Source: Clostridia bacterium
Lineage (GTDB): Bacteria > Bacillota > Clostridia > Saccharofermentanales > Saccharofermentanaceae
Assembly: GCA_016281535.1 (NCBI GenBank)
Contig: JAEEIT010000129.1
Location: 24,812 to 88,811, forward strand
Direction: 5' to 3'
Length of the DNA stretch: 64,000 nucleotides
Below the pieces are notes generated by a model, which did no database searches, was not told the DNA's origin, and worked only from the letters and a program-made list of their open reading frames with translations. The translations under genes were made by a program, and so were the position numbers. Numbering within the stretch: position 1 is the first letter of the stretch; each line of letters opens with the position of its first letter. Below, in pieces: positions 27,446 through 39,183 of this stretch.

Positions 27446-28573
27446 ATGAAGGAGAAAGGCTATATTTCGACAAAACAATACAGGATCCTGCTTTCCTTCG
27501 CGCTGCTGATGATCTTCACCACCAGCTCGCTTCCGGCGTTCTGCGGAGCCTGCGTACAGATCATAGTGTTTCTTCTTCTCAACCGGGAAGTGTTCCTCCG
27601 CGTCTCCAATAAACGGATCAGCTGGGGCGTGTTTCTCATTACCGCAGCACTTATGGGGGAGGGAGTTTATCTTCTTTCTCCATATCTTCCCGCATCGTTC
27701 TCCAGCGAAGGATTCTTCCTTCTTCCTGCTTCGACATTTCTTTTCCTGAGTGTGCCGATGTTCGACTATTTCGATGCGGAACATCAGATCTCTCTTCCTG
27801 AGATCTGGCGGGGATTCTTCTATTTCGTCCCGGCCGGAATCATCATATCGATGCTTCGGGAACTGTTCGGAAATGCATCGGTGTGCGGAGTCTATTTTGA
27901 GTCGCTTACCCGGTATGAGATCCGGTTCTTCGCGCATACGTCGGGGTCGGCACTTCTGGTCCTGGTGTCCCTTCTTTTCCTGTACTTTCTTAAGAACGGG
28001 GAGTCGGATACGCCGACCGTCATGGATACGAAGGAACAGCGTTCGAGGATATTCCGCCCGATCTCCCTTGCTAAGGAGAAACGGTTCCTGCTTCTGAGCC
28101 TTTGTCTTCTGATTTATGTCCTGCTGTTCGGGGCGATCGGGATCCTTCTGATCTTTCACGTGCCGTCCTTCCTGCATCAGCCGGCCCATATCGTCCTTCT
28201 GTCGTCGGTCGTTTCACCTCTTTTATTCACGCTGATCGTGAAAGGCCTGAAGCAGAGTGAAACGCTTGACGAGTATAACTATGTACCCTTCCTGGGTGTC
28301 ATTACGACCTCGATCCCCCTGATATTCTATATGCGCGATCTGGTCCTGCCGTCGGATGTTTCGACGGGGATGAGGATCCTCTGGTGGAGTGCTCTGACCG
28401 TCGGGGTCTGGCTCTTCTCCGTTGCCGTGTTCGCATATTGCCGGGTGATCAACGGAAGGCTTTTGTTCGGTAAGCAGCCCCGCTGTCTGGAGGGGATCCC
28501 GTTGATCGTGCTGCATGTCCTTCTGGCCATGATCGTGTTCATGCCGTGGACGCAGGTCCTGATCAATATCTGA
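27446..28573 (+). CDS. Rnf/Nqr-family membrane protein, apparent RnfE-RnfA fusion
   Basis: N half: LRELFGNASVCG ... HTSGSALLVLVSLLFLY (cf. RnfE LREIIGNGTLF ... LPPGAFIxLGLxLA); C half: YNYVPFLGVITTSIPL ... LEGIPLIVLHVLLAMIVFMPW (cf. RnfA LGIFLPLITTNC ... [20 protein letters not shown]). Confidence 0.65.
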   Translation: MKEKGYISTKQYRILLSFALLMIFTTSSLPAFCGACVQIIVFLLLNREVFLRVSNKRISWGVFLITAALMGEGVYLLSPYLPASFSSEGFFLLPASTFLFLSVPMFDYFDAEHQISLPEIWRGFFYFVPAGIIISMLRELFGNASVCGVYFESLTRYEIRFFAHTSGSALLVLVSLLFLYFLKNGESDTPTVMDTKEQRSRIFRPISLAKEKRFLLLSLCLLIYVLLFGAIGILLIFHVPSFLHQPAHIVLLSSVVSPLLFTLIVKGLKQSETLDEYNYVPFLGVITTSIPLIFYMRDLVLPSDVSTGMRILWWSALTVGVWLFSVAVFAYCRVINGRLLFGKQPRCLEGIPLIVLHVLLAMIVFMPWTQVLINI

Positions 28574-28597
28574 TGTGAGGAAAAGGAGAAGTAACAA

Positions 28598-29815
28598 GTG
28601 AGAATCGTGATCACGTGCCTGTTCGGGCTGGAACATTATTGTGTAGAGGATCTGGAGAATATCGGTTATTCCAGGGACCGGATCTTCGTTACCGACGGGC
28701 AGGTCGTTCTGGATACGACGCCGAAGGACATGGCGTCGGATGCGGCGAGAGTGTGCCTGTGGAGCCGGCGGGGAGAACGTGTTCTCCTTTCGATCGATGA
28801 ATTCCACGCGGAGACATTCGATGATTTCTTCGACGGGATCGCTTCGATTTCCTGGGTGAACTATATTCCGACAGGCGCGGCGTTCCATGTGAACGGCTAT
28901 TCGCGTGATTCGAAACTGTTCGGGATCCCGGCCTGCCAGAGCCTTTGTAAGAAGGCCATTGTAAAAGCACTGTCCTCCCTTCGTCCGACTTCTTCGGAGG
29001 AACGGATCTTCGAAGATGAGAAGATCGGTCTGGTGAAAGTGGTCTTCGGGATCGTGAAGGATAACGTCAACGTCATGATCGATATCACGGGAGACGGTCT
29101 CCATAAACGCGGATATCGCCCGTTGATGCACGAAGCCCCGATCAAAGAGACCCTCGCGGCCGGCATGGTGAGCGCGGCCCAGTACCGCTTCTTCGGGGAA
29201 GAGGCGCTGGTCGATCCCTTCTGCGGGTCCGGCACCATCGTGATCGAGGCGGCCCTGATGGCGCTGAATATCGCACCGGGACTGAACCGTGCCTTCTCCG
29301 GTGAGGCACTTCCTTATATCGGGAAACAGGCATACGACCGGGCCAGGGAAGAGGCGCGGGATCTTATGGATCTGACCCCGATGGATGATATCTATTTCTA
29401 CGGTTCGGATATCGATCCGAAGGCGGTGCGGGTGGCCGAGAATAATGCGAAAGCAGCAGGTGTTTCCGACTTCGTACGCTTCAAGGTCTCGGATTTTCGG
29501 GACCAGACGCCGGAGGCACTCCTGTCCTGGACGAACATGAAACGTCAGCTGATCCTCTGTAATCCTCCGTATGGCGGCCGTCTTCTGACACCGGAAGCGG
29601 CAGCAGAGATCTACCGGGGCATCGCATCGACTTATCTGGACAGGAACGGATACTGTAGAAAAGGCATCCGGCTGTCGGTCATCACGCCGGACGATTCTTT
29701 CGAGAACCAGGTGGTGCGAAAAGCAGATAAAAGACGAAAACTGTATAACGGTTCCATTCGATGCCAATTGACAAATTATTTTCGTCTTCCTCCGAAAGAA
29801 AAAGGGGACCGATAG
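28598..29815 (+). CDS. THUMP-domain class I SAM-dependent RNA methyltransferase (RlmL/YpsC-like)
   Basis: DPFCGSGTIVIEAALMA; LILCNPPYGGRL. Confidence 0.88.
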   Translation: MRIVITCLFGLEHYCVEDLENIGYSRDRIFVTDGQVVLDTTPKDMASDAARVCLWSRRGERVLLSIDEFHAETFDDFFDGIASISWVNYIPTGAAFHVNGYSRDSKLFGIPACQSLCKKAIVKALSSLRPTSSEERIFEDEKIGLVKVVFGIVKDNVNVMIDITGDGLHKRGYRPLMHEAPIKETLAAGMVSAAQYRFFGEEALVDPFCGSGTIVIEAALMALNIAPGLNRAFSGEALPYIGKQAYDRAREEARDLMDLTPMDDIYFYGSDIDPKAVRVAENNAKAAGVSDFVRFKVSDFRDQTPEALLSWTNMKRQLILCNPPYGGRLLTPEAAAEIYRGIASTYLDRNGYCRKGIRLSVITPDDSFENQVVRKADKRRKLYNGSIRCQLTNYFRLPPKEKGDR

Positions 29816-29864
29816 TCCACCGATTGCGGACAGCGAAATTGTCAAATTGAAATTTTATGACCTT

Positions 29865-29891
29865 GAAAAGCCCTGAAATCGGGGCTTTTTC
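29865..29891 (+). terminator. intrinsic terminator
   Basis: AAAAGCCCtgaaatcGGGGCTTTTT. Confidence 0.85.
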
Positions 29892-29998
29892 ACGTCGTGA
29901 AAACTTTTGGTGTTTTTCAGAAAAAGCCTTGACAAAAAATACCCTGCCTAGTTTCAAGCGTTTGAGAGGGCCCTTTTACCGAAAGCCTTGTTTTTGAG

Positions 29999-30065
29999 TT
30001 ATCCACAGAGTTTTCCACTTTTTCCACAGGTTTTTTGTTGACTGGAAGAGGAAAACTGTGGAAAA
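29999..30065. promoter_or_regulatory. DnaA-box cluster
   Basis: TTATCCACA (29999-30007), TTTTCCACT (30011-30019), TTTTCCACA (30020-30028), TGTGGAAAA (30057-30065). Confidence 0.6.
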
Positions 30066-30243
30066 CTCGTTGCATCAATCGGTTGTCATTTGGCTTCGTT
30101 TTCTTTTCTTTTTCTTTCGAAATGAAAACAGAAACGAAAGTGCAAAAATCCTTGAACTTCTCGGTTCATACAGTAGGGAATCTGATATAATAAGGTGAAG
30201 TAGTTTGGAGAGTGGGGACACTCTGGAAGAGAAGGTTTACGTT

Positions 30244-31524
30244 ATGACGGATTTTGAGATGCGCGCGCAGGCTGCGAAACAGGCTTCTTTCGAGATGGCC
30301 GTACTGCCGACGAAGCTGAAAGATGAGGCACTTCTGGCCATCGCGCAGGCCCTCCTGGATAGAAAAGAAGAGATCTTTTCCGCGAATGCGATCGATCTTA
30401 AGAATGCAGAGGAGTCCGACCTTCCCATGCCGCTTCAGAAGAGGCTGCGTTTCGATGAACATAAACTCAATGATGTGGTGGCAGGACTGAAGAGCCTGAC
30501 AACACTGGAAGACCCGGTGGGGCGTGAACTGATGAAGACCGAGCTGGATAACGATTTGGTGCTGACTCGTGTGTCCTGCCCGATCGGCGTGCTGGGTATT
30601 ATTTTCGAATCCCGTCCGGACGCACTTGTCCAGATCGCATCGCTTGCCCTGAAATCGGGAAACGCCTGCTGTATGAAGGGCGGTAGTGAAGCCGTGAACA
30701 GCAACCGTATCCTCTTTCAGATCATCGAGCAGGCTTCGGTTTCGGTCGGTGTCCCGAAGGGCTGGATCACGTTGATGGAGAGCCGAAGCGACGTGGCCGA
30801 GATGCTTCTTCTGGACCAGTATATCGATCTGATCATCCCGAGAGGCTCGAATGCCTTCGTCCAGTACATCATGCAGCATAGTTCGATCCCGGTCATGGGG
30901 CACGCGGACGGCGTCTGCCATCTGTATATCCACGAGAAGGCGGACCGTGACATGGCATTAAAGATCGCGGTCGATAGTAAGACACAGTACGTGGCGGTAT
31001 GTAATGCCTGCGAGACCATCCTGGTGGATGCGTCCATTGCGAAGGAGTTCCTGCCGGAGCTTGCTTTCTCACTTCGGGAGAAGAATGTGGAGATCCACGG
31101 CTGCGAGAAGACGAAAGAGATCCTTCCGGATGTGCTTCCTGTGGAAGAGTGGCATCACGAGTATCTCGACTATAAGGTATCCATTAAGATCGTGTCGGGA
31201 CCGGACGAGGCGATCGCCCACATTAACAAGTACGGATCGGGTCACACCGAGTCGATCGTCACGACGGATCCTGCCGTTGCTGAGGACTTCCTGAACCGTG
31301 CCTCTTCCGGTAACGTATTCTGGAACTGCTCCACGAGATTCTCCGATGGCTTCCGCTACGGCTTCGGCGCCGAGGTCGGGATCAGTACCTCGAAGCTTCA
31401 CGCCAGAGGACCGGTGGGACTGGAAGGTCTGGTCACGTATAAGTACAAGATCCGTGGAAACGGCAATATCGTTGCGGACTATGCCGAAGGCAGACGCACA
31501 TTTACACATAAGCACATTAAATGA
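30244..31524 (+). CDS. proA: glutamate-5-semialdehyde dehydrogenase (gamma-glutamyl phosphate reductase)
   Basis: CPIGVLGIIFESRPDALVQIASLALKSGNACCMKGGSEA; FGAEVGISTSKLHARGPVGLEGL. Confidence 0.93.
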   Translation: MTDFEMRAQAAKQASFEMAVLPTKLKDEALLAIAQALLDRKEEIFSANAIDLKNAEESDLPMPLQKRLRFDEHKLNDVVAGLKSLTTLEDPVGRELMKTELDNDLVLTRVSCPIGVLGIIFESRPDALVQIASLALKSGNACCMKGGSEAVNSNRILFQIIEQASVSVGVPKGWITLMESRSDVAEMLLLDQYIDLIIPRGSNAFVQYIMQHSSIPVMGHADGVCHLYIHEKADRDMALKIAVDSKTQYVAVCNACETILVDASIAKEFLPELAFSLREKNVEIHGCEKTKEILPDVLPVEEWHHEYLDYKVSIKIVSGPDEAIAHINKYGSGHTESIVTTDPAVAEDFLNRASSGNVFWNCSTRFSDGFRYGFGAEVGISTSKLHARGPVGLEGLVTYKYKIRGNGNIVADYAEGRRTFTHKHIK

Positions 31525-31540
31525 AAAGAGGTATTGGAAA

Positions 31541-31993
31541 ATGGTAGTTTCGATTGCATCTGATCACGCAGGGTATCCGCTCCGTAAGGTCGTCGTCGAT
31601 CATCTGACGAAGCAGGGACATACGGTAGTCGAGGGTGGCGCAACATCGGCCGATGTGCCTTACAGCTACGTGCTTGCCGGCCAGAAGGTGGCAAAAGACG
31701 TCCTCGGCGGTCAGGCAGAGCGTGGGATCGTGATCTGCGGCACCGGCATCGGTATTTCGATGGTGGCCAATAAGTTCCCGGGTATCCGCTGCGCACTCTG
31801 TACGAATGAGTATATGGCGAGGATGTCCCGTCAGCACAACGATGCGAATGTGCTGTCCATGGGCGCACGCGTAGTCGGCAGTTCGCTGGCGCTGGGTATC
31901 GTGGATGCATACATGAACGAGCCCTTCGACGGCGGCCGTCACCAGACCCGCGTCAATGATATGAAGGAACAAGAGAAAGAGCTATTTAAATAA
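31541..31993 (+). CDS. rpiB: ribose-5-phosphate isomerase B
   Basis: MVVSIASDHAGYPLRKVV; GIVICGTGIGISMVANKFPGIRCALC; in frame of ORF 31298..31993. Confidence 0.93.
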   Translation: MVVSIASDHAGYPLRKVVVDHLTKQGHTVVEGGATSADVPYSYVLAGQKVAKDVLGGQAERGIVICGTGIGISMVANKFPGIRCALCTNEYMARMSRQHNDANVLSMGARVVGSSLALGIVDAYMNEPFDGGRHQTRVNDMKEQEKELFK

Positions 31994-32011
31994 TTTTCGG
32001 GAGGATTACCT

Positions 32012-32641
32012 ATGGCACAGTTTTTCTTATTTGATCATCCGCTGATCCAGCACAAGATCTCCATGCTCCGCGACAAGAACACTTCGACGAAAGAGTTCCG
32101 CGAGCTGGTTCACGAGATCTCGATGCTTATGGCATATGAGGTCACCCGTGATATGCCTCTTACGGACAAGGAGATCGAGACTCCTGTTGCGAAGACGACG
32201 GCAAAAGTACTGGCGGGCAAGAAGGTCGCGCTGGTTCCGATCCTTCGTGCGGGCCTGGGCATGGTAGACGGTATGCTCTCCATCATTCCGAATGCGAAGG
32301 TCGGACATATCGGTCTTTACCGTGATCCGAACACATTAAAGCCGGTAGAGTATTACTGCAAGCTTCCGGAGGATATCGTGGACCGTGAGGTCATCGTTCT
32401 CGATCCGATGCTGGCCACAGGCGGATCTTCGTCTGCAGCGATCCAGTTCCTGAAGGACCGCGGCATCAAGAACATTAAGTTCGTCTGCCTGATCTGCGCA
32501 CCGGAAGGTATCGCAAGACTCCAGGAAGATCATCCGGACGTGCCGGTATTCTGTGCCGCCAAGGATGAAAGACTCAACGATCACGCTTACATCATCCCGG
32601 GTCTGGGCGATGCAGGCGATCGTCTTTTCGGTACGAACTAA
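32012..32641 (+). CDS. upp: uracil phosphoribosyltransferase
   Basis: [47 protein letters not shown]. Confidence 0.95.
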   Translation: MAQFFLFDHPLIQHKISMLRDKNTSTKEFRELVHEISMLMAYEVTRDMPLTDKEIETPVAKTTAKVLAGKKVALVPILRAGLGMVDGMLSIIPNAKVGHIGLYRDPNTLKPVEYYCKLPEDIVDREVIVLDPMLATGGSSSAAIQFLKDRGIKNIKFVCLICAPEGIARLQEDHPDVPVFCAAKDERLNDHAYIIPGLGDAGDRLFGTN

Positions 32642-32662
32642 GGAGGTCCGTAAGCAGGGTCT

Positions 32663-33538
32663 ATGAGCATAGTACTTGCCGCTTCCTGGGGCGCACAGTT
32701 CTGGGAAGCTTTTAAAGAAGAATTATCGGAGGTCTTCGGCGTATTCACCGGTAAGGCGAATATCGGCGAAGAGATCCGTGGCGCGATCCTTCAGTGGAGG
32801 GGATATATCCCCGGTACCGGTGAGCGGATTCCGATCACGGACGCCATCATTGTCACATGGGTCGCCATGCTTGTGGGTATCCTTCTGTTCTGCTGGATGG
32901 GCGGAAAGAAAGAACGGATCCCGACGAAGAGACAGGCCGTGATGGAATCCCTTATCAACATTCTGTTCGGTGTATGTAAGGATTACGGATTAAACGAGGA
33001 ACAATCGGAGAAGGTTATCCCGATGATCGGTTCGATCGGTATTTTCCTGATCTCCTGTAACGTGATCTCGATCTTCCATATCCCACCGCCGGCGAAGAAT
33101 ATCGCATTCCCGTTTGCCATGGCACTGTTTGCGATCTTCTACGTTATTTTCATGTCGATCCGTTTCGTCGGAGTGAAAGGATTCTTCCGGTCCTTCACCG
33201 ATCCGATGGGCTTCATGGTCCCCTTTAAGATCATCGACTTTTTCATTAAACCGATCTCTCTGGCGCTCCGTCTTTTCGGTAACGTATTCGGTGCGTTCAT
33301 CCTGATGGAATTCCTGAGCATCGTATGTCCGATCATCGCACCGGGTGCATTCAGTCTCTGGTTCGATCTTATGGATGGTGTCCTTCAGGCCGTCGTATTC
33401 TGTTACCTGACGACTTCCTATATCGGTGAAGTGGTCGAGAGTGCCCATGCGACGAAAGAGAGAAACGAGGAGAAAGCAAAACAGAAAGCTCAAAAGCAGG
33501 AGCAAGCAGCACCGCAGGAAGCGGAGCATGCAGCCTGA
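32663..33538 (+). CDS. atpB: F1Fo ATP synthase subunit a
   Basis: SLALRLFGNVFGAFILMEFL motif; operon position. Confidence 0.92.
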   Translation: MSIVLAASWGAQFWEAFKEELSEVFGVFTGKANIGEEIRGAILQWRGYIPGTGERIPITDAIIVTWVAMLVGILLFCWMGGKKERIPTKRQAVMESLINILFGVCKDYGLNEEQSEKVIPMIGSIGIFLISCNVISIFHIPPPAKNIAFPFAMALFAIFYVIFMSIRFVGVKGFFRSFTDPMGFMVPFKIIDFFIKPISLALRLFGNVFGAFILMEFLSIVCPIIAPGAFSLWFDLMDGVLQAVVFCYLTTSYIGEVVESAHATKERNEEKAKQKAQKQEQAAPQEAEHAA

Positions 33539-33563
33539 ATGAGATAAACAGGAGGAAGAGAAG

Positions 33564-33830
33564 ATGTTTGGATTAACGAGAGTTTTATTGGATACAGCGA
33601 TCGAGGCGAAAGGCCTTGCAGGATTGGGTGCAGGTATCGCTATCGGTCTCTGCGGACTGGGTACCACGATCGGTATCGGTCTTGCCGCAGGACGTGCACT
33701 GGAGGGTTCCTCCCGTCAGCCGGAGATGTTCAGCAAACTGCAGACGCTCCTTCTGATCGCGATCGTATTCATGGAGTCCATCGCAATCTATTCGCTGGTA
33801 GTAAGTCTTCTTTTGATCTTTACGGTCTGA
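33564..33830 (+). CDS. atpE: F1Fo ATP synthase subunit c
   Basis: GLAAGRALEGSSRQPE loop; VFMESIAIYSLVVSLLLIF carboxylate helix. Confidence 0.95.
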   Translation: MFGLTRVLLDTAIEAKGLAGLGAGIAIGLCGLGTTIGIGLAAGRALEGSSRQPEMFSKLQTLLLIAIVFMESIAIYSLVVSLLLIFTV

Positions 33831-33840
33831 TGATAACGAG

Positions 33841-34467
33841 GTGAAAGACATGTATTTTGCAGCATTTAAGTTGCTTTCCGGAGCGAATGTGATGAAGCTT
33901 TCTACTTCGCTTGTGCGCCTGGCGGAAGATGCGGGTGAATCCAGTTCGCTTCTTTCCCCGGATCAGGTGGCGCACTATCTGGTGACCGGACTTGTGACGA
34001 TCGTCAATCTTCTGGTCGCCTACCTGATCTTGAAGTTCGCACTCTTTAAGCCCCTCATGAAGGTCATGAAGGGAAGGAAAGAAGCCATCGAGAAGGAACT
34101 GTCCGAGGCGGAAGAGAAGAACAAGAAGGCATCGGAGAATCTGGAAGAATCCATCAAGCGGGTCGATGCTTCCCACGAAGAAGCCATGCAGATCATCGCG
34201 GATGCCAGAACTCAGGCAGAGAAGCAGTCGGAGACGATCATCGAGACTTCCAGAAAGGAAGCACAGGAGATCCGCGACCGCGCCGAGGAAGATGCGAAGC
34301 GCACCCGTAAGGCGATGCTTGAAGAGATGAAAGACGAAGTGGCAGACCTGGCGGTTTCCATCGCGGGCCATGTCTTAAGTAATTGTGATGCGAACGCCGA
34401 CGAAGCGTCCATTCGCGCGAAGGCGAAAGAGGAACTGGATTCGGCAGAGGTGACGACCGGTGAATAA
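33841..34467 (+). CDS. atpF: F1Fo ATP synthase subunit b
   Basis: Single N-terminal TM then long charged coiled-coil helix; operon position. Confidence 0.88.
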   Translation: MKDMYFAAFKLLSGANVMKLSTSLVRLAEDAGESSSLLSPDQVAHYLVTGLVTIVNLLVAYLILKFALFKPLMKVMKGRKEAIEKELSEAEEKNKKASENLEESIKRVDASHEEAMQIIADARTQAEKQSETIIETSRKEAQEIRDRAEEDAKRTRKAMLEEMKDEVADLAVSIAGHVLSNCDANADEASIRAKAKEELDSAEVTTGE

Positions 34468-36361
34468 CAATAGTGGTTTTGAAGTCATACGGATCGTAAC
34501 TGCTTCGGATGATATGCCACCGGAGAAAGTGGCACTGATCGCCCGCCGTTTCGCGGAGCATCTCAAGATCCAGGGATATACGATCCAACAGGAAACAGAT
34601 AAGTCGCTCATCGGCGGCTATGTGATCTATGCCCAGGGCACGAAGTACGATTACAGTGCCGCGGGCCAGCTGTCGCGTATCGGGCGGCATCTGAAGACGG
34701 ACCGTGAGAGCGATATCAAGGAGGAACTGGATGGTGCTTCCGAGATCCACCGTTCTCTGTCCGATGCACTTAAGGATTTTAAAGAAAGGCCGGCGATGCT
34801 GTTCGAGAGCGATGAGCTCTGGGAAGGTGAATCTCCGGAACAGACGAATAAGCGGGAACAGATCCTTACGGATTTTGTGAAGGCGGCATCGGTCGAACAG
34901 GTGGGCCGGGTCATCTCGGTCAGCGACGGTGTAGCCAAGGTAAGCGGCCTGGAGAATTGTGTAGCCAGTGAGCTGATCATGTTCTCCGAGACGTCCTATG
35001 GTATTGCCATGAACCTGGAGACAGACAGCGTCGGTGTCGTTCTTCTGAACGAATGCCGGGATGTGGTCGAGGGCGTGATGTGCCGCCGTACCGGTCTTAC
35101 GGTTTCGGTACCGGTCGGACATGGTATGCTCGGACGTGTCGTGGATCCGCTTGGTAATCCGATCGATGGTAAAGGAATCATCAGAAGTACGAGCAGAAGA
35201 CCGATCGAGACGCCGGCTCCGGGTATCGTAGCGAGATCTCCGATCTGTGAACCGCTTCAGACGGGCATTACGGCCATCGATGCCATGACTCCGATCGGAA
35301 GAGGACAGCGTGAGCTGATCATCGGTGACCGCCAGACCGGTAAGACCGCGATCGCCATCGATACGATCATCAATCAGCGCGGGAAGAATGTACTTTGTGT
35401 CTACGTGGCGATCGGCCAGAAGATGGCCAATATCGTCCAGGTGAAGAATACACTTGAGCAGCATAATGCTCTCGAATATACCGTTATCGTGGCCGCGAGT
35501 GCCTCGCAGCCGGCATCGCTGCAGTATATTGCTCCTTATGCCGGATGTGCGATCGCGGAAGAATTCATGTATGCCGAGCATCAGGATGTGCTGATCGTAT
35601 ACGATGACCTGTCGAAACATGCGCAGGCATATCGTGCGATCTCGCTCCTTCTGCGCCGTCCGCCGGGACGTGAAGCGTATCCGGGCGATGTCTTCTATCT
35701 GCACTCCCGTCTTCTGGAACGTTCGGCGAAATTGTCGGACGAGCAGGGAGGCGGATCCATCACGGCCCTTCCGATCATCGAGACATTAAGCGGAGATATC
35801 TCGGCGTATATTCCGACGAATGTGATTTCCATCACCGACGGACAGATCTATCTCGAGTCCGAGCTGTTCTTCGCGGGTCAGCGTCCGGCCATTAATGTGG
35901 GTCTTTCTGTTTCCCGTGTCGGTGGTGCCGCGCAGACGAAAGCCATGAAGAAAGTGGCGGGCCCTCTTCGTATCAGTCTGGCGCAGGCCCGTGAGATGGC
36001 GGCCTTTGCCCAGTTCGGTTCCGACCTGGATCCGAATACACAAAGACAGCTCAAGCGCGGCGTGATCCTCAATGAGATTTTGAAGCAGGAGCAGTACTCG
36101 CCCATGCAGATGGATGAGCAGGTCGTGATGCTTTATCTCGCCACGAATGAGAAACTGACGTTCCTGGATAAGGAAGATGCGAAAGAATACGTCACGGAAT
36201 TCCTCCAGCGTATGACGGTCCTGCATCCGGACATCATGAAGAGAATCACGGATACCCGTGTGCTGGATGACGATACGAAGAAAGAGATCGATGAGATCGA
36301 AGCGGAGTATCACGCGATGTTCGTGGCCGAGCATAAGGAATACCAGCAGCGCGAGGATTAA
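34460..36361 (+). CDS. atpA: F1 ATP synthase subunit alpha with N-terminal delta-subunit C-terminal-domain fusion
   Basis: Alpha: [52 protein letters not shown]-terminal ~75 aa: [23 protein letters not shown]...[28 protein letters not shown] resembles the delta C-terminal domain. Confidence 0.88.
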   Translation: MNNNSGFEVIRIVTASDDMPPEKVALIARRFAEHLKIQGYTIQQETDKSLIGGYVIYAQGTKYDYSAAGQLSRIGRHLKTDRESDIKEELDGASEIHRSLSDALKDFKERPAMLFESDELWEGESPEQTNKREQILTDFVKAASVEQVGRVISVSDGVAKVSGLENCVASELIMFSETSYGIAMNLETDSVGVVLLNECRDVVEGVMCRRTGLTVSVPVGHGMLGRVVDPLGNPIDGKGIIRSTSRRPIETPAPGIVARSPICEPLQTGITAIDAMTPIGRGQRELIIGDRQTGKTAIAIDTIINQRGKNVLCVYVAIGQKMANIVQVKNTLEQHNALEYTVIVAASASQPASLQYIAPYAGCAIAEEFMYAEHQDVLIVYDDLSKHAQAYRAISLLLRRPPGREAYPGDVFYLHSRLLERSAKLSDEQGGGSITALPIIETLSGDISAYIPTNVISITDGQIYLESELFFAGQRPAINVGLSVSRVGGAAQTKAMKKVAGPLRISLAQAREMAAFAQFGSDLDPNTQRQLKRGVILNEILKQEQYSPMQMDEQVVMLYLATNEKLTFLDKEDAKEYVTEFLQRMTVLHPDIMKRITDTRVLDDDTKKEIDEIEAEYHAMFVAEHKEYQQRED

Positions 36362-36367
36362 CGGGTC

Positions 36368-38700
<2,333 letters not shown>

Positions 38701-38709
38701 GGATAAACT

Positions 38710-39162
38710 ATGGCGGAAACGGTGAAAAAGAAGAAAATGACCGTGGAAGTGGTCACGCCCTACGACGTGTTCTATGAGGGACGCGTCACGAGTATCGTGA
38801 TCCCGACCCTCGATGGTCAGTTCGGTATTCTGCCGGGTCATAGTCCGCTTGTTGTTGCCATCACTCCGGGAATCGTAAGGATCGAAGAGGAAGATGAGAA
38901 ACGGAGCTTCGTCATCTCGGAAGGATTTGCCGAGATCGGACAGAATGCCGTGATTATCGTATGCAATGCGGCAGAATGGCCGGAGAAGATCGACACGACG
39001 CGAGCGAAAGAAGCGCTCGAGCGCGCCATGAGCAAGTATAACAGTGTTACATCCACCGAGCAGCAGCGCATCTACGCGCGTCATGCCATCCGTCGTGCGA
39101 AGGCCAGAATCGCCATTGCGGAAGAGTGGAAGAAGAGCAAGAAAGACAAGTGGGATCAGTAA
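38710..39162 (+). CDS. atpC: F1 ATP synthase subunit epsilon
   Basis: VVTPYDVFYEGRVTSIVIPTLDGQFGILPGHSPLVVAITPG. Confidence 0.92.
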   Translation: MAETVKKKKMTVEVVTPYDVFYEGRVTSIVIPTLDGQFGILPGHSPLVVAITPGIVRIEEEDEKRSFVISEGFAEIGQNAVIIVCNAAEWPEKIDTTRAKEALERAMSKYNSVTSTEQQRIYARHAIRRAKARIAIAEEWKKSKKDKWDQ

Positions 39163-39183
39163 GAGGATTCCGCCTGTCTGCGA

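Noticed and set aside
29816-30243. Chromosomal replication origin
   Set aside because: DnaA boxes are present but there is no change in gene-strand bias and no dnaA/dnaN/rpmH nearby; kept only as a DnaA-box cluster.
34238-35704. 488-aa minus-strand ORF opposite atpA
   Set aside because: Shadow of the highly conserved alpha subunit.
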